Shown here: positions 45,701-55,000 of the stretch, one piece after another
Layout of the letters: the number at the start of each line of letters is the position of its first letter
How positions within the stretch are numbered: position 1 is the first letter of the stretch
From: Bifidobacterium sp. ESL0745
GTDB taxonomy: Bacteria; Actinomycetota; Actinomycetes; Actinomycetales; Bifidobacteriaceae
Assembly: GCF_029433335.1 (NCBI RefSeq)
Contig: NZ_JAQTHX010000001.1
Location: 1 to 64,000, forward strand
DNA: 64,000 nucleotides
Reading direction: 5' to 3'
Made by a program: the position numbers and the translations under genes
The notes under the pieces: model-generated
The model's input: only the letters and a program-made list of their open reading frames with translations
What the model was told of the DNA's origin: nothing
The model's database searches: none

Positions 45701-45856
45701 TCATTGCTCTTTACCGACGTTTTTTATTGATTGTTGGTTTTAGCCGTTATTCGTCGACATTGATGATAGATTGTTCTTCTTCACATATTTTTAGTAATTT
45801 GAGTTAACGTAATTCGCGTTTTTGTGGATGAATGTGCATGGCCCGACGATTCAACC

Positions 45857-45907
45857 CGCGACACGCCTCAAATGTGGATAACCCCTATCATCCGACCACA
45901 GTACCCG
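45857..45907 (+). promoter_or_regulatory. 51-bp tad upstream element, copy 1
   Basis: It begins CGCGACACGCC, continues AATGTGGATAACCCC, and ends CATCCGACCACAGTACCCG. It matches the element at 50289-50339 in 44 of 51 positions. It contains GATAAC (a -10 candidate at 45877-45882) and TGTGGATAA, which equals a consensus DnaA box on the other strand. It lies 43 bp before the tadZ start. Confidence 0.65.
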
Positions 45908-45950
45908 TTTCAGCTTGCGCTTGAGGTCTGCAAGCAGATTGAATGGATAC

Positions 45951-47480
45951 ATGGAACATGCATTGTCGATTTTGGAACGTTATGGTGGCGATATCTCTTC
46001 CGCGCGCCACAAAACGGTATTGCCGCCGGCCAAGGTTCGAGACAGACCGCCTGATAGGATTCGTGTCGGTCCACATAGCCGGATGGCACTGATTCCGCGA
46101 ACTTTGGCAACGATGCCGGTATCAGCGTCGAAGCCGATATCGGAGGCTGTGACGGCAACCGCTTTGATGAAACCTCGACCGTATCGCCCACCGCACCCAT
46201 CGGCTGTGTGCGAATTGCCATGCTCGCCGCAAGCGGTGAATGCTCCGGATATGCCAAGGAGTACCGGTTCCCGCCCGTTGAACTCGTCGACGCCGTCATA
46301 TTCTTTGCAAAGACCGGACGTTTTAAGTCCACCTTCGAATGTTCAAATGCCTCCTACGTCTCAGCCGTTTCATACGCCTCGTGCACCAGACCAGTCAGGG
46401 TCGCAGACAATAGCGGTTTGTCATCCTCATGCCAAGGCGTCCGGCATGCTGGCTCTTGTACAACCGCCGATGCCGCAGACGGCGCAGGAAGAGGGAATAG
46501 GGGCTTGCTTCAGATCGCCTCAACCGTCGTCGAAAAGCTCGCCAAGTGTCAAGAAGCTCACAAGCCACTCATTCGGCAGACATACGGTCATCTTTCTTTC
46601 GGCCAGCGGCGGGGTGGGCTTGAGCGCTCTGTGCTCGCTGACCGCGTTGGAACTCAAAACCCAAAGCATTAAAACTTCATTGGTCGATGCGGATTTTGAT
46701 GCTGGCGGGCTTGATGTGCTTCTTGGCCTTGAAAATGACAAAGGCCTGCGGTTTGGCATGCTGGACGTGCCTCTGGGCAAGATCGACGGCGAGGTGTTGC
46801 GTCAACGGCTTCCGCAATGGGAAGGCGTGCCCGTTCTCGCCTTCGATTCTTGGAACGGCGAGATTCCCGAATGGTGGGAGGTGAAGGCGGTGTTGGAGGC
46901 ACTGGAACGAGCAAGCGACATGGTGCTCGTCGACGGTGCGCGTGGACGGCTGATAAAGATGATTCCCGACTTGTGTTCGGCTCCGATCGTGATTGCCGTA
47001 GAGCTTTCGGTACTCGGCCTGGCGCGTGCCAAAGCCTTGTTGGGCAGGCTCGTGTCGTTTTTTGCTGATGGAAGTGGGATGCTGCAGAAGGACCATTTTG
47101 GTGATTTTTTCGGTCCGGGGCCAAACCCGCCTTCATATTCATCACGGTGCCGGCCATCGCATACGCCATCGCGATCTTACAACGGCAATTTTGCTGTCGA
47201 CGAGGGTGCTGAGCGGCGAACGAGTCCCCGATCACCGCAACTTGCCGCAATCGTCGGCATTGAGACACGAGGCACATCCAGGCGGCGTGGGGTTGTAAAT
47301 GTTGACGAAGCCAGTGAATATTTGGGCCATGAGGTTCTTGGACCAATATGCCCCAACAGCGCCAGAACCAGCGACGCATTGGAAGGGCTGGGACTTAAGG
47401 CCGCCAAATCCGATCGGACAGTGATGGGTAAGTTGGCACGAGCCATCAGCGAATCGGTCGAAGGAGACGATGGGCATTGA
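45951..47480 (+). CDS. tadZ: TadZ/CpaE-like pilus localisation ATPase
   Basis: About 509 residues from the ATG at 45951. This start is chosen because it is the first ATG after the promoter-like element; a later start, such as 46083, is possible. The N-terminal 240 residues are Pro/Ser-rich and low in structure. The C-terminal part is a MinD/CpaE-type P-loop ATPase: VIFLSASGGVGLSAL (deviant Walker A without the usual Lys-Thr), SLVDADFDAGGLDVLLGLE, and VLVDGARGRLI. In tad systems this protein places the secretion machine at the cell pole or surface. Its stop overlaps the next start (TGATG). A low-complexity insert around 47090-47230 interrupts the conserved part. Confidence 0.85.
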   Translation: MEHALSILERYGGDISSARHKTVLPPAKVRDRPPDRIRVGPHSRMALIPRTLATMPVSASKPISEAVTATALMKPRPYRPPHPSAVCELPCSPQAVNAPDMPRSTGSRPLNSSTPSYSLQRPDVLSPPSNVQMPPTSQPFHTPRAPDQSGSQTIAVCHPHAKASGMLALVQPPMPQTAQEEGIGACFRSPQPSSKSSPSVKKLTSHSFGRHTVIFLSASGGVGLSALCSLTALELKTQSIKTSLVDADFDAGGLDVLLGLENDKGLRFGMLDVPLGKIDGEVLRQRLPQWEGVPVLAFDSWNGEIPEWWEVKAVLEALERASDMVLVDGARGRLIKMIPDLCSAPIVIAVELSVLGLARAKALLGRLVSFFADGSGMLQKDHFGDFFGPGPNPPSYSSRCRPSHTPSRSYNGNFAVDEGAERRTSPRSPQLAAIVGIETRGTSRRRGVVNVDEASEYLGHEVLGPICPNSARTSDALEGLGLKAAKSDRTVMGKLARAISESVEGDDGH

Positions 47481-48469
47481 TGTTCGGACCGCTTGAAGAG
47501 CTGATTGGCGACAGTCGTGTGACTGATGTGGCCGTGACTTGTGAGGGTCGGGTATGGGTCGATCGTGGAAGTGGGATGCTGGAGTATCATCCTGCGGTGC
47601 CGTTCCGTTCCCCGCAGGTCGTGCGCGAATACGCCACCCAGCTGTGTGCACAATTGGGGCGTAGGCTCGACGATGCCTGCCCGATTGCGGATGCCTCAAG
47701 TGTGGAAGGTGTCCGTGTCCATGCGGTGATCGCCCCAATCGTGCCGTTCGGTGCCAGCATTTCCATTCGTTTGCCGAGTCTGATGGTTCCTCGGTTGAGC
47801 GGACTGGGGGAGCAGGGTCTGTTCCCTGCCTCGTGGTTCCCGCTGTTGTGTGGATTGGTCAACAACCGTGCGACGATCCTGATCACCGGTGGCACCGGGG
47901 TTGGCAAGACGACGCTGCTCAAGGCATTGCTTGGCCAGGCGGACCCTGCACAGCGGATTGTCAGTGTCGAGGAGGTGCGTGAATTGGGTGATCTCGGGCG
48001 CGGCAACCATGTCTCCTTGGTTGCCCGTGAAGCCAACGTGGAAGGTGCAGGTGCGATCGGTCTGCCGGAATTGGTGAAGGCCACGCTGCGTATGCGTCCG
48101 GATCGCATCATCTTGGGCGAATGCCGTGGCGAGGAGATTGCCGATCTGTTGCGTGCATTCAATTCCGGGCACCACGGAGGCATGGTGACATTGCACGCCG
48201 ACAGCGTCGATCGTGTACCGTCGAGGCTGGTGTCATTGGGTTTGTTGGCTGGCCTCAACCAAGCGGCACTGACAATGTTGGCCGCCGGGGCCTTTGACGT
48301 GGTGTTGCATCTGGAACGTCGTAACGGCAAACGCAGAATCGTACAGATAGGCAGGCTTTTAGTAGATCGCGAGCACTTCGTCGGTGAATCGGTGGCGGCT
48401 TGGAACGGCTTGGGTATACCGGTTCCTGGGCCGGAGTGGGACACGTTCGTCAGCCGTTGGTCTGGGTGA
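47480..48469 (+). CDS. tadA: TadA/CpaF-type secretion ATPase
   Basis: A 329-residue type II/IV secretion ATPase that powers assembly of the tad (Flp) pilus. The Walker A box is ITGGTGVGKTTLLKALL (about residues 134-150). RIVSVEEVRELGDLG is the Asp/Glu-box region. RMRPDRIILGECRGEEIADLLRAFNSGHHGGMVTLHAD combines the Walker B and His boxes. It lacks the long N-terminal domain of some CpaF proteins. The ATG at 47480 overlaps the tadZ stop. Confidence 0.93.
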   Translation: MFGPLEELIGDSRVTDVAVTCEGRVWVDRGSGMLEYHPAVPFRSPQVVREYATQLCAQLGRRLDDACPIADASSVEGVRVHAVIAPIVPFGASISIRLPSLMVPRLSGLGEQGLFPASWFPLLCGLVNNRATILITGGTGVGKTTLLKALLGQADPAQRIVSVEEVRELGDLGRGNHVSLVAREANVEGAGAIGLPELVKATLRMRPDRIILGECRGEEIADLLRAFNSGHHGGMVTLHADSVDRVPSRLVSLGLLAGLNQAALTMLAAGAFDVVLHLERRNGKRRIVQIGRLLVDREHFVGESVAAWNGLGIPVPGPEWDTFVSRWSG

Positions 48470-48473
48470 TTGT

Positions 48474-49160
48474 ATGGATTTTTACGCATTGATGACTGGG
48501 CTCTTGGTGGTTGTTGCGATTGTATGTATATGCTGGCCCAATGAAGCCGGTAAGCCGAGGGCGCGGGATTCGGCGGGTGAACCCACTTCGAATCCTCGCC
48601 AGATCGGTATCCTTTCATGCATTGAGACGTTGAAGGCGTATGTGAAGGCAGGCGGTTCGCTTGAACAGGCATTCGCCGAACAAATGAGCGATGAGCCTCT
48701 TTACTCAGCCGCGACTATGCCCGGTCGCGCTCAGCTGCAGGATATGCTGCGTGCTCGTTTGGGTCCAAAGGAAACTATTGAACAGGCGGATTGTGCCGCT
48801 GTCGAGCTTGATCTCGCCTGCAGATTGAGCAAAACACTGGGTTGTGAAGCTTCGCATTGTCTGGACGCGGTGGCTTCGTCCTATCGTCGCAATCGGATGA
48901 TGAAGACCTTGAAGGACAATGCGTTCACCGTGCCGAAATCGACGGTGAAACTTCTTTCTTTGTTGCCATTGGCCACGCTTGTTTTGGGCGAACTAATGGG
49001 TGCCTCGCCAATTGCGTTTCTTTTCGGCAATGCGGCTGGACGTGTATGTCTGTTGCTGGGTGCGGGGACATACGCGCTTGGAATGCTGTGGATGCATGCG
49101 TTGATGGATGGCATCGGCTCAGGGGAGTACCAATTGAATGGTGGAGGGGAATTGTCCTGA
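48474..49160 (+). CDS. tadB: TadB-like pilus assembly membrane protein
   Basis: A 228-residue protein starting 5 bp after the tadA stop. There is one N-terminal hydrophobic segment. A cytoplasmic part follows with the GspF-type pattern (LKAYVKAGGSLEQAFAEQM ... AVELDLACRLSKTLGCEASHCLDAVASSYRR). Two C-terminal hydrophobic segments follow TVKLLSLLPLATLVLGELMG. With TadC it should form the inner-membrane platform of the pilus machine. The length is short but usual for actinobacterial TadB proteins. Confidence 0.85.
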   Translation: MDFYALMTGLLVVVAIVCICWPNEAGKPRARDSAGEPTSNPRQIGILSCIETLKAYVKAGGSLEQAFAEQMSDEPLYSAATMPGRAQLQDMLRARLGPKETIEQADCAAVELDLACRLSKTLGCEASHCLDAVASSYRRNRMMKTLKDNAFTVPKSTVKLLSLLPLATLVLGELMGASPIAFLFGNAAGRVCLLLGAGTYALGMLWMHALMDGIGSGEYQLNGGGELS

Positions 49161-49548
49161 ATCAGGAGGGTAAATCGTTGTTGCCTTGGCAGTGATGACG
49201 GGAGTAACGATTGGAGTTATGGGTCCACGAAACAGAATTTTAGGTGTGGGCCCTAGAAGGAGCAAGTCGTCTAGGTGCTGGTTCGGGGAAGCGGACATTT
49301 CATCCTCAACTCGTCCAACCACCCGCCCTTCTAGGCACTGGTTCTGGGAAGCGGGTCTTTAGGCGTGGGGCTGGAGCGCAGGGTGCGAGGTGCGAGGCGT
49401 GAGGTGTGGGGCGTGAGGCAGACAACGAACAGAAATAGAGCCCATTGTGCAGAACGGGCCGTCTTCCTTTACCGGCATCGGGTATGTTGCCAAATCTAAG
49501 TCGGCGAGGTCCGAATCGGTAAGGGACAAAGTCGGGAAACAAACGATA
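49161..49548. other. G-rich, repeat-bearing gap inside the tad operon
   Basis: About 390 bp between tadB and tadC. A segment TCTAGGTGCTGGTTCGGGGA (about 49270) recurs as TCTAGGCACTGGTTCTGGGA (about 49332), both followed by AGCGG. Next comes a G-rich run of GAGGTGYGRGG-like units (49377-49425). No gene found. tadB and tadC are normally adjacent, so this looks like inserted or expanded sequence. Confidence 0.6.
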
Positions 49549-50214
49549 ATGGCAGGAACAATGGATATGGATTCGCTGATTTCAGGGTGTTTGATGGGTG
49601 TCGCATGGCTACTGTGGCGCTGGCCTGCAGGACGGGTCAGCGAGCAATTGCGTTCGTTTGATCAAACACCTGCAGTGCAGCCTTCTCTGGGTGTCATATT
49701 GGAAATGATGGCGGTGGCGATGCGGGAAGGGACGTCTATCCCGCGTGCGCTCGAGGTGATCGGTTCTATTGTTGCAGGAAGACTTGGGGCAGGAATGCGC
49801 AAGGCCTCAAGCTCATTGATGTTCGGATACAGCTGGGAGGATGCATGGCTTGCTGCCTCGTTGGCATGTCGAAGCGGCAGTGAAGATGATAAGCAAGCAT
49901 CCGTATCGTCGGGCACAAGAGGCAAACACCGGAAGAGCGTCGGAGACGAGACTCCATCGGGTGATGTTGCCTTTGCACTCGACGCATTGAAAGTTCTTGA
50001 TGACGCGCTCAAAGACAGTTGGACTCGCGGTGTCTCGCCCGTTGGGCCTTTGGAAAGTGCGGTCGAACAGCTGGATGCGCGGGCTCGTGCCTCGATTGAG
50101 CAATCGGCGCAGAGGCTTTCAGTAAGGCTCTTATTGCCAACGGGTCTTTGCTTTTTGCCTGCTTTCATGCTCATTGGCATCATTCCGGCGATTGGTTCCT
50201 TCGTCGGTCATTGA
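49549..50214 (+). CDS. tadC: TadC-like pilus assembly membrane protein
   Basis: About 221 residues. The start at 49549 is tentative; ATG at 49561 is equally possible with GGCAGGA before it. An N-terminal hydrophobic segment leads to a GspF-type region (LGVILEMMAVAMREGTSIPRALEVIGSIV ... LDARARASIEQSAQRLSVRLLLPTGLCFLPAFMLIGIIPAIGSFV). The motif RLSVRLLLPTGLCFLPAF is characteristic of actinobacterial TadC. It pairs with TadB in the pilus platform. An Arg/Ser/Asp-rich insertion of about 35 residues near 49880-49970 is unusual. Confidence 0.85.
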   Translation: MAGTMDMDSLISGCLMGVAWLLWRWPAGRVSEQLRSFDQTPAVQPSLGVILEMMAVAMREGTSIPRALEVIGSIVAGRLGAGMRKASSSLMFGYSWEDAWLAASLACRSGSEDDKQASVSSGTRGKHRKSVGDETPSGDVAFALDALKVLDDALKDSWTRGVSPVGPLESAVEQLDARARASIEQSAQRLSVRLLLPTGLCFLPAFMLIGIIPAIGSFVGH

Positions 50215-50261
50215 TCAGGTGCTGCTTTTTGGTGTGGATAACTTTTGGGCATTCCACATTG

Positions 50262-50284
50262 CTGTCAACAATTGTTGTTGACAG
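50262..50284. promoter_or_regulatory. Perfect inverted repeat upstream of the pilin operon
   Basis: CTGTCAACAA and TTGTTGACAG flank TTG: 10-bp arms without mismatch. The right arm contains TTGACA. It lies 4 bp before the shared tad element, with TGTGGATAA (50234-50242) just upstream. It could be an operator or the terminator of tadC; the lack of a T-run favours an operator. Confidence 0.55.
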
Positions 50285-50288
50285 AAAA

Positions 50289-50339
50289 CGCGACACGCCC
50301 GGAATGTGTATAACCCATAGCATCCGACCACAGTGCCCG
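50289..50339 (+). promoter_or_regulatory. 51-bp tad upstream element, copy 2
   Basis: Same length as, and 44/51 identical to, the element before tadZ. TATAAC at 50309-50314 takes the place of GATAAC. It is followed by 98 bp to the pilin start, so the pilin transcript would have a leader of about 115 nt. Confidence 0.65.
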
Positions 50340-50437
50340 GAATCGCCACGGTATCCAGCGCGTTTCTGCCAGACTATGGGTATCGCAATGCAAAGGCTGC
50401 GATGCAGATAAAGACCAAAAGCGTCAAAGGAGTAATC

Positions 50438-50725
50438 ATGAGTAAGGAATTGACAACAATCGATCAAAGCAACAGCCGCACTGTCACCCGTTTCAGGGGA
50501 CGCTTGGCCGAACGGTCCAGGCAGGTCAAGGGGCGGCTGTGTCTGCTGGATGCCAGGATGCGTACCGTCATGGCGCAACCGGATGAAGGTGCGGCTACGG
50601 CCGAGTATGCCGTCGTACTGGTGGCGGCCACAGGGTTTGCTGCAGTGTTGGTCGCTTTGCTTAAATCCGGTGCCGTGCGAACGCTGCTGATGGCATTGGT
50701 CCAAAAGGCGCTCAAGATGGCCTGA
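50438..50725 (+). CDS. DUF4244 Flp-type pilin
   Basis: A 95-residue prepilin-like protein. The processing site is expected after Gly51 in DEGAATAEYAVV, with Glu56 at mature position +5, the hallmark of type IVb pilins. One hydrophobic helix and a short basic end (VQKALKMA) follow. The mature protein would have 44 residues. The leader of 51 residues is long. ATG at 50438 follows AAAGGAG. It is the likely main pilus subunit of this tad locus. No prepilin peptidase gene lies in the window. Confidence 0.85.
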   Translation: MSKELTTIDQSNSRTVTRFRGRLAERSRQVKGRLCLLDARMRTVMAQPDEGAATAEYAVVLVAATGFAAVLVALLKSGAVRTLLMALVQKALKMA

Positions 50726-50784
50726 TTCGTTGAGATTTACCAATGTGGGAACAGTGAAGATGAACGACATGGGTTGCGGAGAGG

Positions 50785-51330
50785 ATGCAGTGCAGGATGT
50801 CACTTCAAAGGATGCAATCGCAAGGATCGGCTGCCCACTATCCATGTAGGCGCCTGTATCCGATGGCTGTCAGCTCCTTGGACAGCACGGTTTGTTCGCT
50901 GGTTACGTGGATACGCTGCCTGCGTAAGCGGTTTCGTGTCCACGTGACCGGTAATCGGCATCGAATTTTTGGTTCTTTTGGTCCTCGTCGTCGGGCCCGT
51001 AGCGATGAGGGTGCCGTTACCGCCGAATTTGCGGTGGTTCTTCCCGCCGTGATGGCGATGGCGGTGCTGCTGATGATGCTGGCGCGGGCCGTGACGGTCG
51101 AGATGAACTGTCAGGATGCCGCCTCGGCTGCTGCGCGGGTGGCGGTTGTATCCCACAGCGACGCTGAGGCTCGGCTTGCCGCACACAAGGCCGCTGGCGG
51201 TGATGCCAATGTCTCCATATCGAGGGGATTGAAGCAGGTCAAGGTCACTGTCAGCTGCCGGGTGGTGCCTGATCCCATGCATGTGTTGCCCATGGCAGTG
51301 ATGGGTAAGGCTACGGGGGTGGTGCAATGA
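50785..51330 (+). CDS. tadE: TadE-family pseudopilin
   Basis: A 181-residue protein with a type IVb-like processing motif SDEG-AVTAEFAVVLPAVMAMAVLLMML (Gly76, Glu81 at +5). The extracytoplasmic remainder contains two cysteines (NCQD and VSCR). ATG at 50785 sits close behind GGAGAGG; an internal ATG at 50863 would give a leader of more usual length. TadE proteins are minor pilins in tad systems. The stop overlaps the next start (ATGA). Confidence 0.82.
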   Translation: MQCRMSLQRMQSQGSAAHYPCRRLYPMAVSSLDSTVCSLVTWIRCLRKRFRVHVTGNRHRIFGSFGPRRRARSDEGAVTAEFAVVLPAVMAMAVLLMMLARAVTVEMNCQDAASAAARVAVVSHSDAEARLAAHKAAGGDANVSISRGLKQVKVTVSCRVVPDPMHVLPMAVMGKATGVVQ

Positions 51331-51887
51331 GGAGTCAGAAGAAACCTCACAAAGCCAAAGAAGAGCCTGGGTGCGTAGGATCGAACGATCCGACGCAGGG
51401 CTGCAGCAAACGTAGGAATCGCCTTCTGTCTCTTAGTGCGCAATTCCTGTTACAGGGCAGGCAAAAACATCTGTCCACTTTATTTCGGTTGGCCAAACCT
51501 GTGTCCGGTTCATCGACTGGTCGTCAGCGGTTTTGGGCGTATCGTGCCTGTGACGAGGCGTCCGGAACCGTGAGCGGGGTTATGCTGATCGCCGTTGCGG
51601 CGGTGCTGATGTCGGCTATCGCCTTGGGCGGCAACCTGCTGGTTTGTATTTCACAGGCCAGATCGGCTGCCGATCAGTCGGCTATCGCCGGGGCGCAATC
51701 CGCACGAGACGGGGACTACGATCCGTGCCTCAAATCTCGACTCGCTTCCTCGCTCAACAAGGCTTCGTTGACCACCTGCAAAGTTGACCAGGAGGATGTC
51801 ACGGTGAAAGTCGCGGTCAGAACGTCGGTTCCGTTCGTGCCACTCGTTTCCCGCATGGCTCGGGCTGGGCCGGTAGAATGTTCGTGA
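51327..51887 (+). CDS. Rv3654c-like TadE-related secreted protein
   Basis: A 186-residue protein, the last gene of the pilin operon. A long basic N-terminal part precedes EASGTVSGVMLIAVAAVLMSAIALGGNLLV and an Ala-rich stretch (QARSAADQSAIAGAQSA). This is the pattern of the actinobacterial family that ends tad operons next to TadE. It lacks the Glu at +5. It overlaps tadE by four bases. It is probably a minor pilus component or an exported accessory factor. Confidence 0.8.
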   Translation: MRSQKKPHKAKEEPGCVGSNDPTQGCSKRRNRLLSLSAQFLLQGRQKHLSTLFRLAKPVSGSSTGRQRFWAYRACDEASGTVSGVMLIAVAAVLMSAIALGGNLLVCISQARSAADQSAIAGAQSARDGDYDPCLKSRLASSLNKASLTTCKVDQEDVTVKVAVRTSVPFVPLVSRMARAGPVECS

Positions 51888-52090
51888 AGTCCTGTTCGTT
51901 TTCTGCGCAAGGTATCGGATATCGTTGTCTTTTGGTTTCGGATGAAAATTCACATGAACCAAGAGGCTCAGAAAAGGTCGACAAAAGGCAAAGAGTCGCG
52001 AATAATTGACTCGCAGGGTTTATTGCACAAACAAAGCGATTCCGCTCGTGAAACGTCGCCAAGATAGTCGGGTGAAGGTAGGTTAGAAGT

Positions 52091-55000
52091 ATGGCACTTG
52101 CATTGTATCGACGGTATCGGCCAGACACATTTGACGGCATCATAGGGCAGGATCAGGTCACTGTCCCGCTTTCACGAGCCTTGGATGAAGGCAAGCTGAC
52201 TCACGCCTACCTATTCAGTGGTCCGCGTGGTTGCGGCAAGACGAGTTCTGCCAGGATTTTGGCCCGATGCATCAATTGTGCCAAGGGGCCCACCTCTCAT
52301 CCGTGTGGTGAGTGCGAAAGCTGCAAGGATCTGGCCACCGGTGGTCCAGGGTCGATTGACGTGGTCGAAATCGACGCTGCCAGCCATAACGGAGTCGAGG
52401 ATGCCCGTGAACTGCGTGAGCGTGCCGCGTTCGCGCCGGCTCGTGACCGCTATAAGATCTTCATTCTCGATGAGGCCCACATGGTCACCCAGCAGGGATT
52501 CAATGCCTTGCTCAAGATCGTGGAGGAACCGCCGGAACACGTCATGTTCATCTTCGCCACCACCGAGCCGGACAAGGTCATCTCGACCATTCGCTCGCGT
52601 ACGCATCATTATCCTTTCCGTTTGGTTCCGCCTGAAGTCATGGGACCCTATCTGGAAGAGGTGTGCGACAAGGAGCACATTGATTTGGAGCCGGGTGTTT
52701 TAAGGCTTACCATGCGTGCCGGTGGCGGTTCGGTGCGTGACACGCTTTCCGTGCTTGACCAGCTGATGGCCGGAGCCGTGGATAATGAAGTGTCATACGA
52801 TTCCACAGTCGCGCTGCTTGGCTTCACCCCTGATGAACTGATTGGAGAGGCGATTGACGCGGTCATCAACAAGGATGGTGGAAAGCTTTACGCGGTCATC
52901 GAGAAAGTCGTTGTGGGAGGTTTTGAACCCAGACGATTTGTTGAGGATCTGCTTTCGCGTGTCCGTGATCTGCTGGTGCTGACGCTCGGCGGAGAAAAGG
53001 CCGAAAAAGTGCTGAGCGACGATTCCGCGGTAGAGGATATGGGCGACCTGCATCGTCAGTCTTCGGCGTTGGGGCTTTCCGCACTCACCGCAATGGCCGA
53101 GATTATCAACGACACGTTGGGCAATATGACCGGCGCGATTTCGCCTCGTATGCGTTTGGAATTGTTGGCCGCGAAGTTGTTGGCAGGTCGTGAGAGTGGC
53201 TTTGCGCAGGCATCGTCAGCGGCTTCAGCTTCTGGTGCGGATAGTTCGGCAGGCCAAGCTTCTGTTGGCAGCACCGGCGCGACTGGGAATCAGACCGCGC
53301 ATGGGCACAGTGGTTTCATCGGTTCCAGCAGGAATGCTTCAAACCCCCAGCAAGGCAATCCAAAGGTTCCTGCTCAAGGTAATTCCTCGGCCCAGGGTTT
53401 TGCACGCAATGGTTCCGTACAAACAGGGCAATCGCAGGGCAACACCAGTGTGCGTAATTCTGGTCCACGGCGTGCATCCGGAAACTCGATCATGAATAGT
53501 GAGCCGAACGGGTGGCAGAGCCATGGGCAAAATGAGAATCCACAGAACAGCAATCCACGCAATGGCAACGAACAGCAGGTGCTGCGCACGAATGCCGAAT
53601 CCGGCAGTGCTGAGGTAAACGTCGGCACCAGTGGCGGTCAATCCACTGCGGCGGCAACGGTCGGTGTCGACCCGAATGCGACCGTGGAGGAAAAGTGGGA
53701 TGCGGTACTTACAAGATTGCCTGAAAACGTTCGCGACTATGTGAATCATGATAAAGTTACTACGGTTTCGTTGGCGACCAACGGTTCAGGGAAATCGCGT
53801 CTTTCGATGACTTTCGATTGCGCGTTAAGCCAGCATGCGTTCGCATTGGCTCTTGCTTCTGATGCTAAGCACAATGGGCAGAAGGCCTCCAACGTGGTAT
53901 GGGAGGGTGTCCGCTCGGTTTTCGGGCCCCACACCATGATCGCCCCCACCGCCGTGGCAGCAAATGGCGAAAAGGTCATATCGACCAAGCGCATGAAACC
54001 GGAAGAACTTGCCAAAGTCAAGCGTGACATCGCGATTGCCAAAGTCTCGGCAGCCGGTGGGCTGGGTATGAGTTCCGGGCAGGGGGGTCATGCTGCTTCT
54101 GAACCCAAAGAACACAAGAAGTCCGATACCAATGCGGCGGGGGAACCGGATGATTCCTCTCACCGACGGGGTAAAGCCGAGTCTGATGGGTTTGAAAGCA
54201 ATTCCGTTCTGAACGGGCCTGATGGCGCTGGCCCGAGTGCCAGAGATGTTGCTTCTCAGAATGGAGAGGTTACTTCGCAGAGGGTCGGGAATAAGGGGAT
54301 TGCTCCTGATGCCGGAGCGCAGCCCGTTGACGATCCTGCTCCGATGATGGCGAAACCGCCGTCACAAGATTCGACGGATGTCGATTATGACCCGTGGTTT
54401 TCGCCTTTGCCGGCACCTAGCCCAGCGGGAGGCAAAGACTTTAGACAAGAGGACAGACAGGCGGTCCCTGTATCTGGGCATCCAGAAACGGGCGACGCTA
54501 CCCAGATAGGTTCTGCTGGTATATCCGATAATTCCGTTTCGCCGCATTACAAGAAACATGTGGCGGTACCCGACATCAGCGACGGCGTGGATCCATGGGC
54601 CACCCCCGCAACTGAAATGCAACCCGACGAGCCTGGTACTTATCCCAACGGTCGCGACAGTGCCACGGTCGAGTGTCAGCCGGAAACCGGCAACAGATTC
54701 AACGGTTTGGCATCGTCAGAGGGCGTATTCAATCGTGAACAGGAATCGCCGCACCCTCAAGCCGATAATTCCGCCATTACGCCAAACCAAACCGGTAACC
54801 CTGCCGATCATGGTTTTGCGTCGCCAAACGACCGGCAACCGCAATCGCGGGCCACGCAAGATGTCCCTGCCTCTAATGCGGATGACAGGGGAGACGTGGC
54901 TGCGCGTTTTAAGGATGTCGATCCGGTCGGCAACAGCGAACAACATCCACAAGTGGCGGCCGAAGATGACGATTATTCGTTAAGTGACCAATCGTTGGGC

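Noticed and set aside
45333..45730. Short hydrophobic plus-strand frames between pnp and tadZ
   Set aside because: They lie in the degenerate 60-bp tandem array. Their aromatic, hydrophobic translations reflect T/G-rich DNA, and they lack ribosome-binding sites.
46208..46672. An alternative frame overlapping the 5' part of tadZ
   Set aside because: The tadZ frame continues into the conserved ATPase domain, while this one ends before it. No known domain is seen. The low-complexity start of tadZ does leave its own start codon uncertain.
50278..50314. TTGACA and TATAAC as a promoter for the pilin operon
   Set aside because: The spacer is 25 bp, too long for a standard sigma-70 promoter. Only the TATAAC part, shared with the tadZ element, is kept as a candidate.
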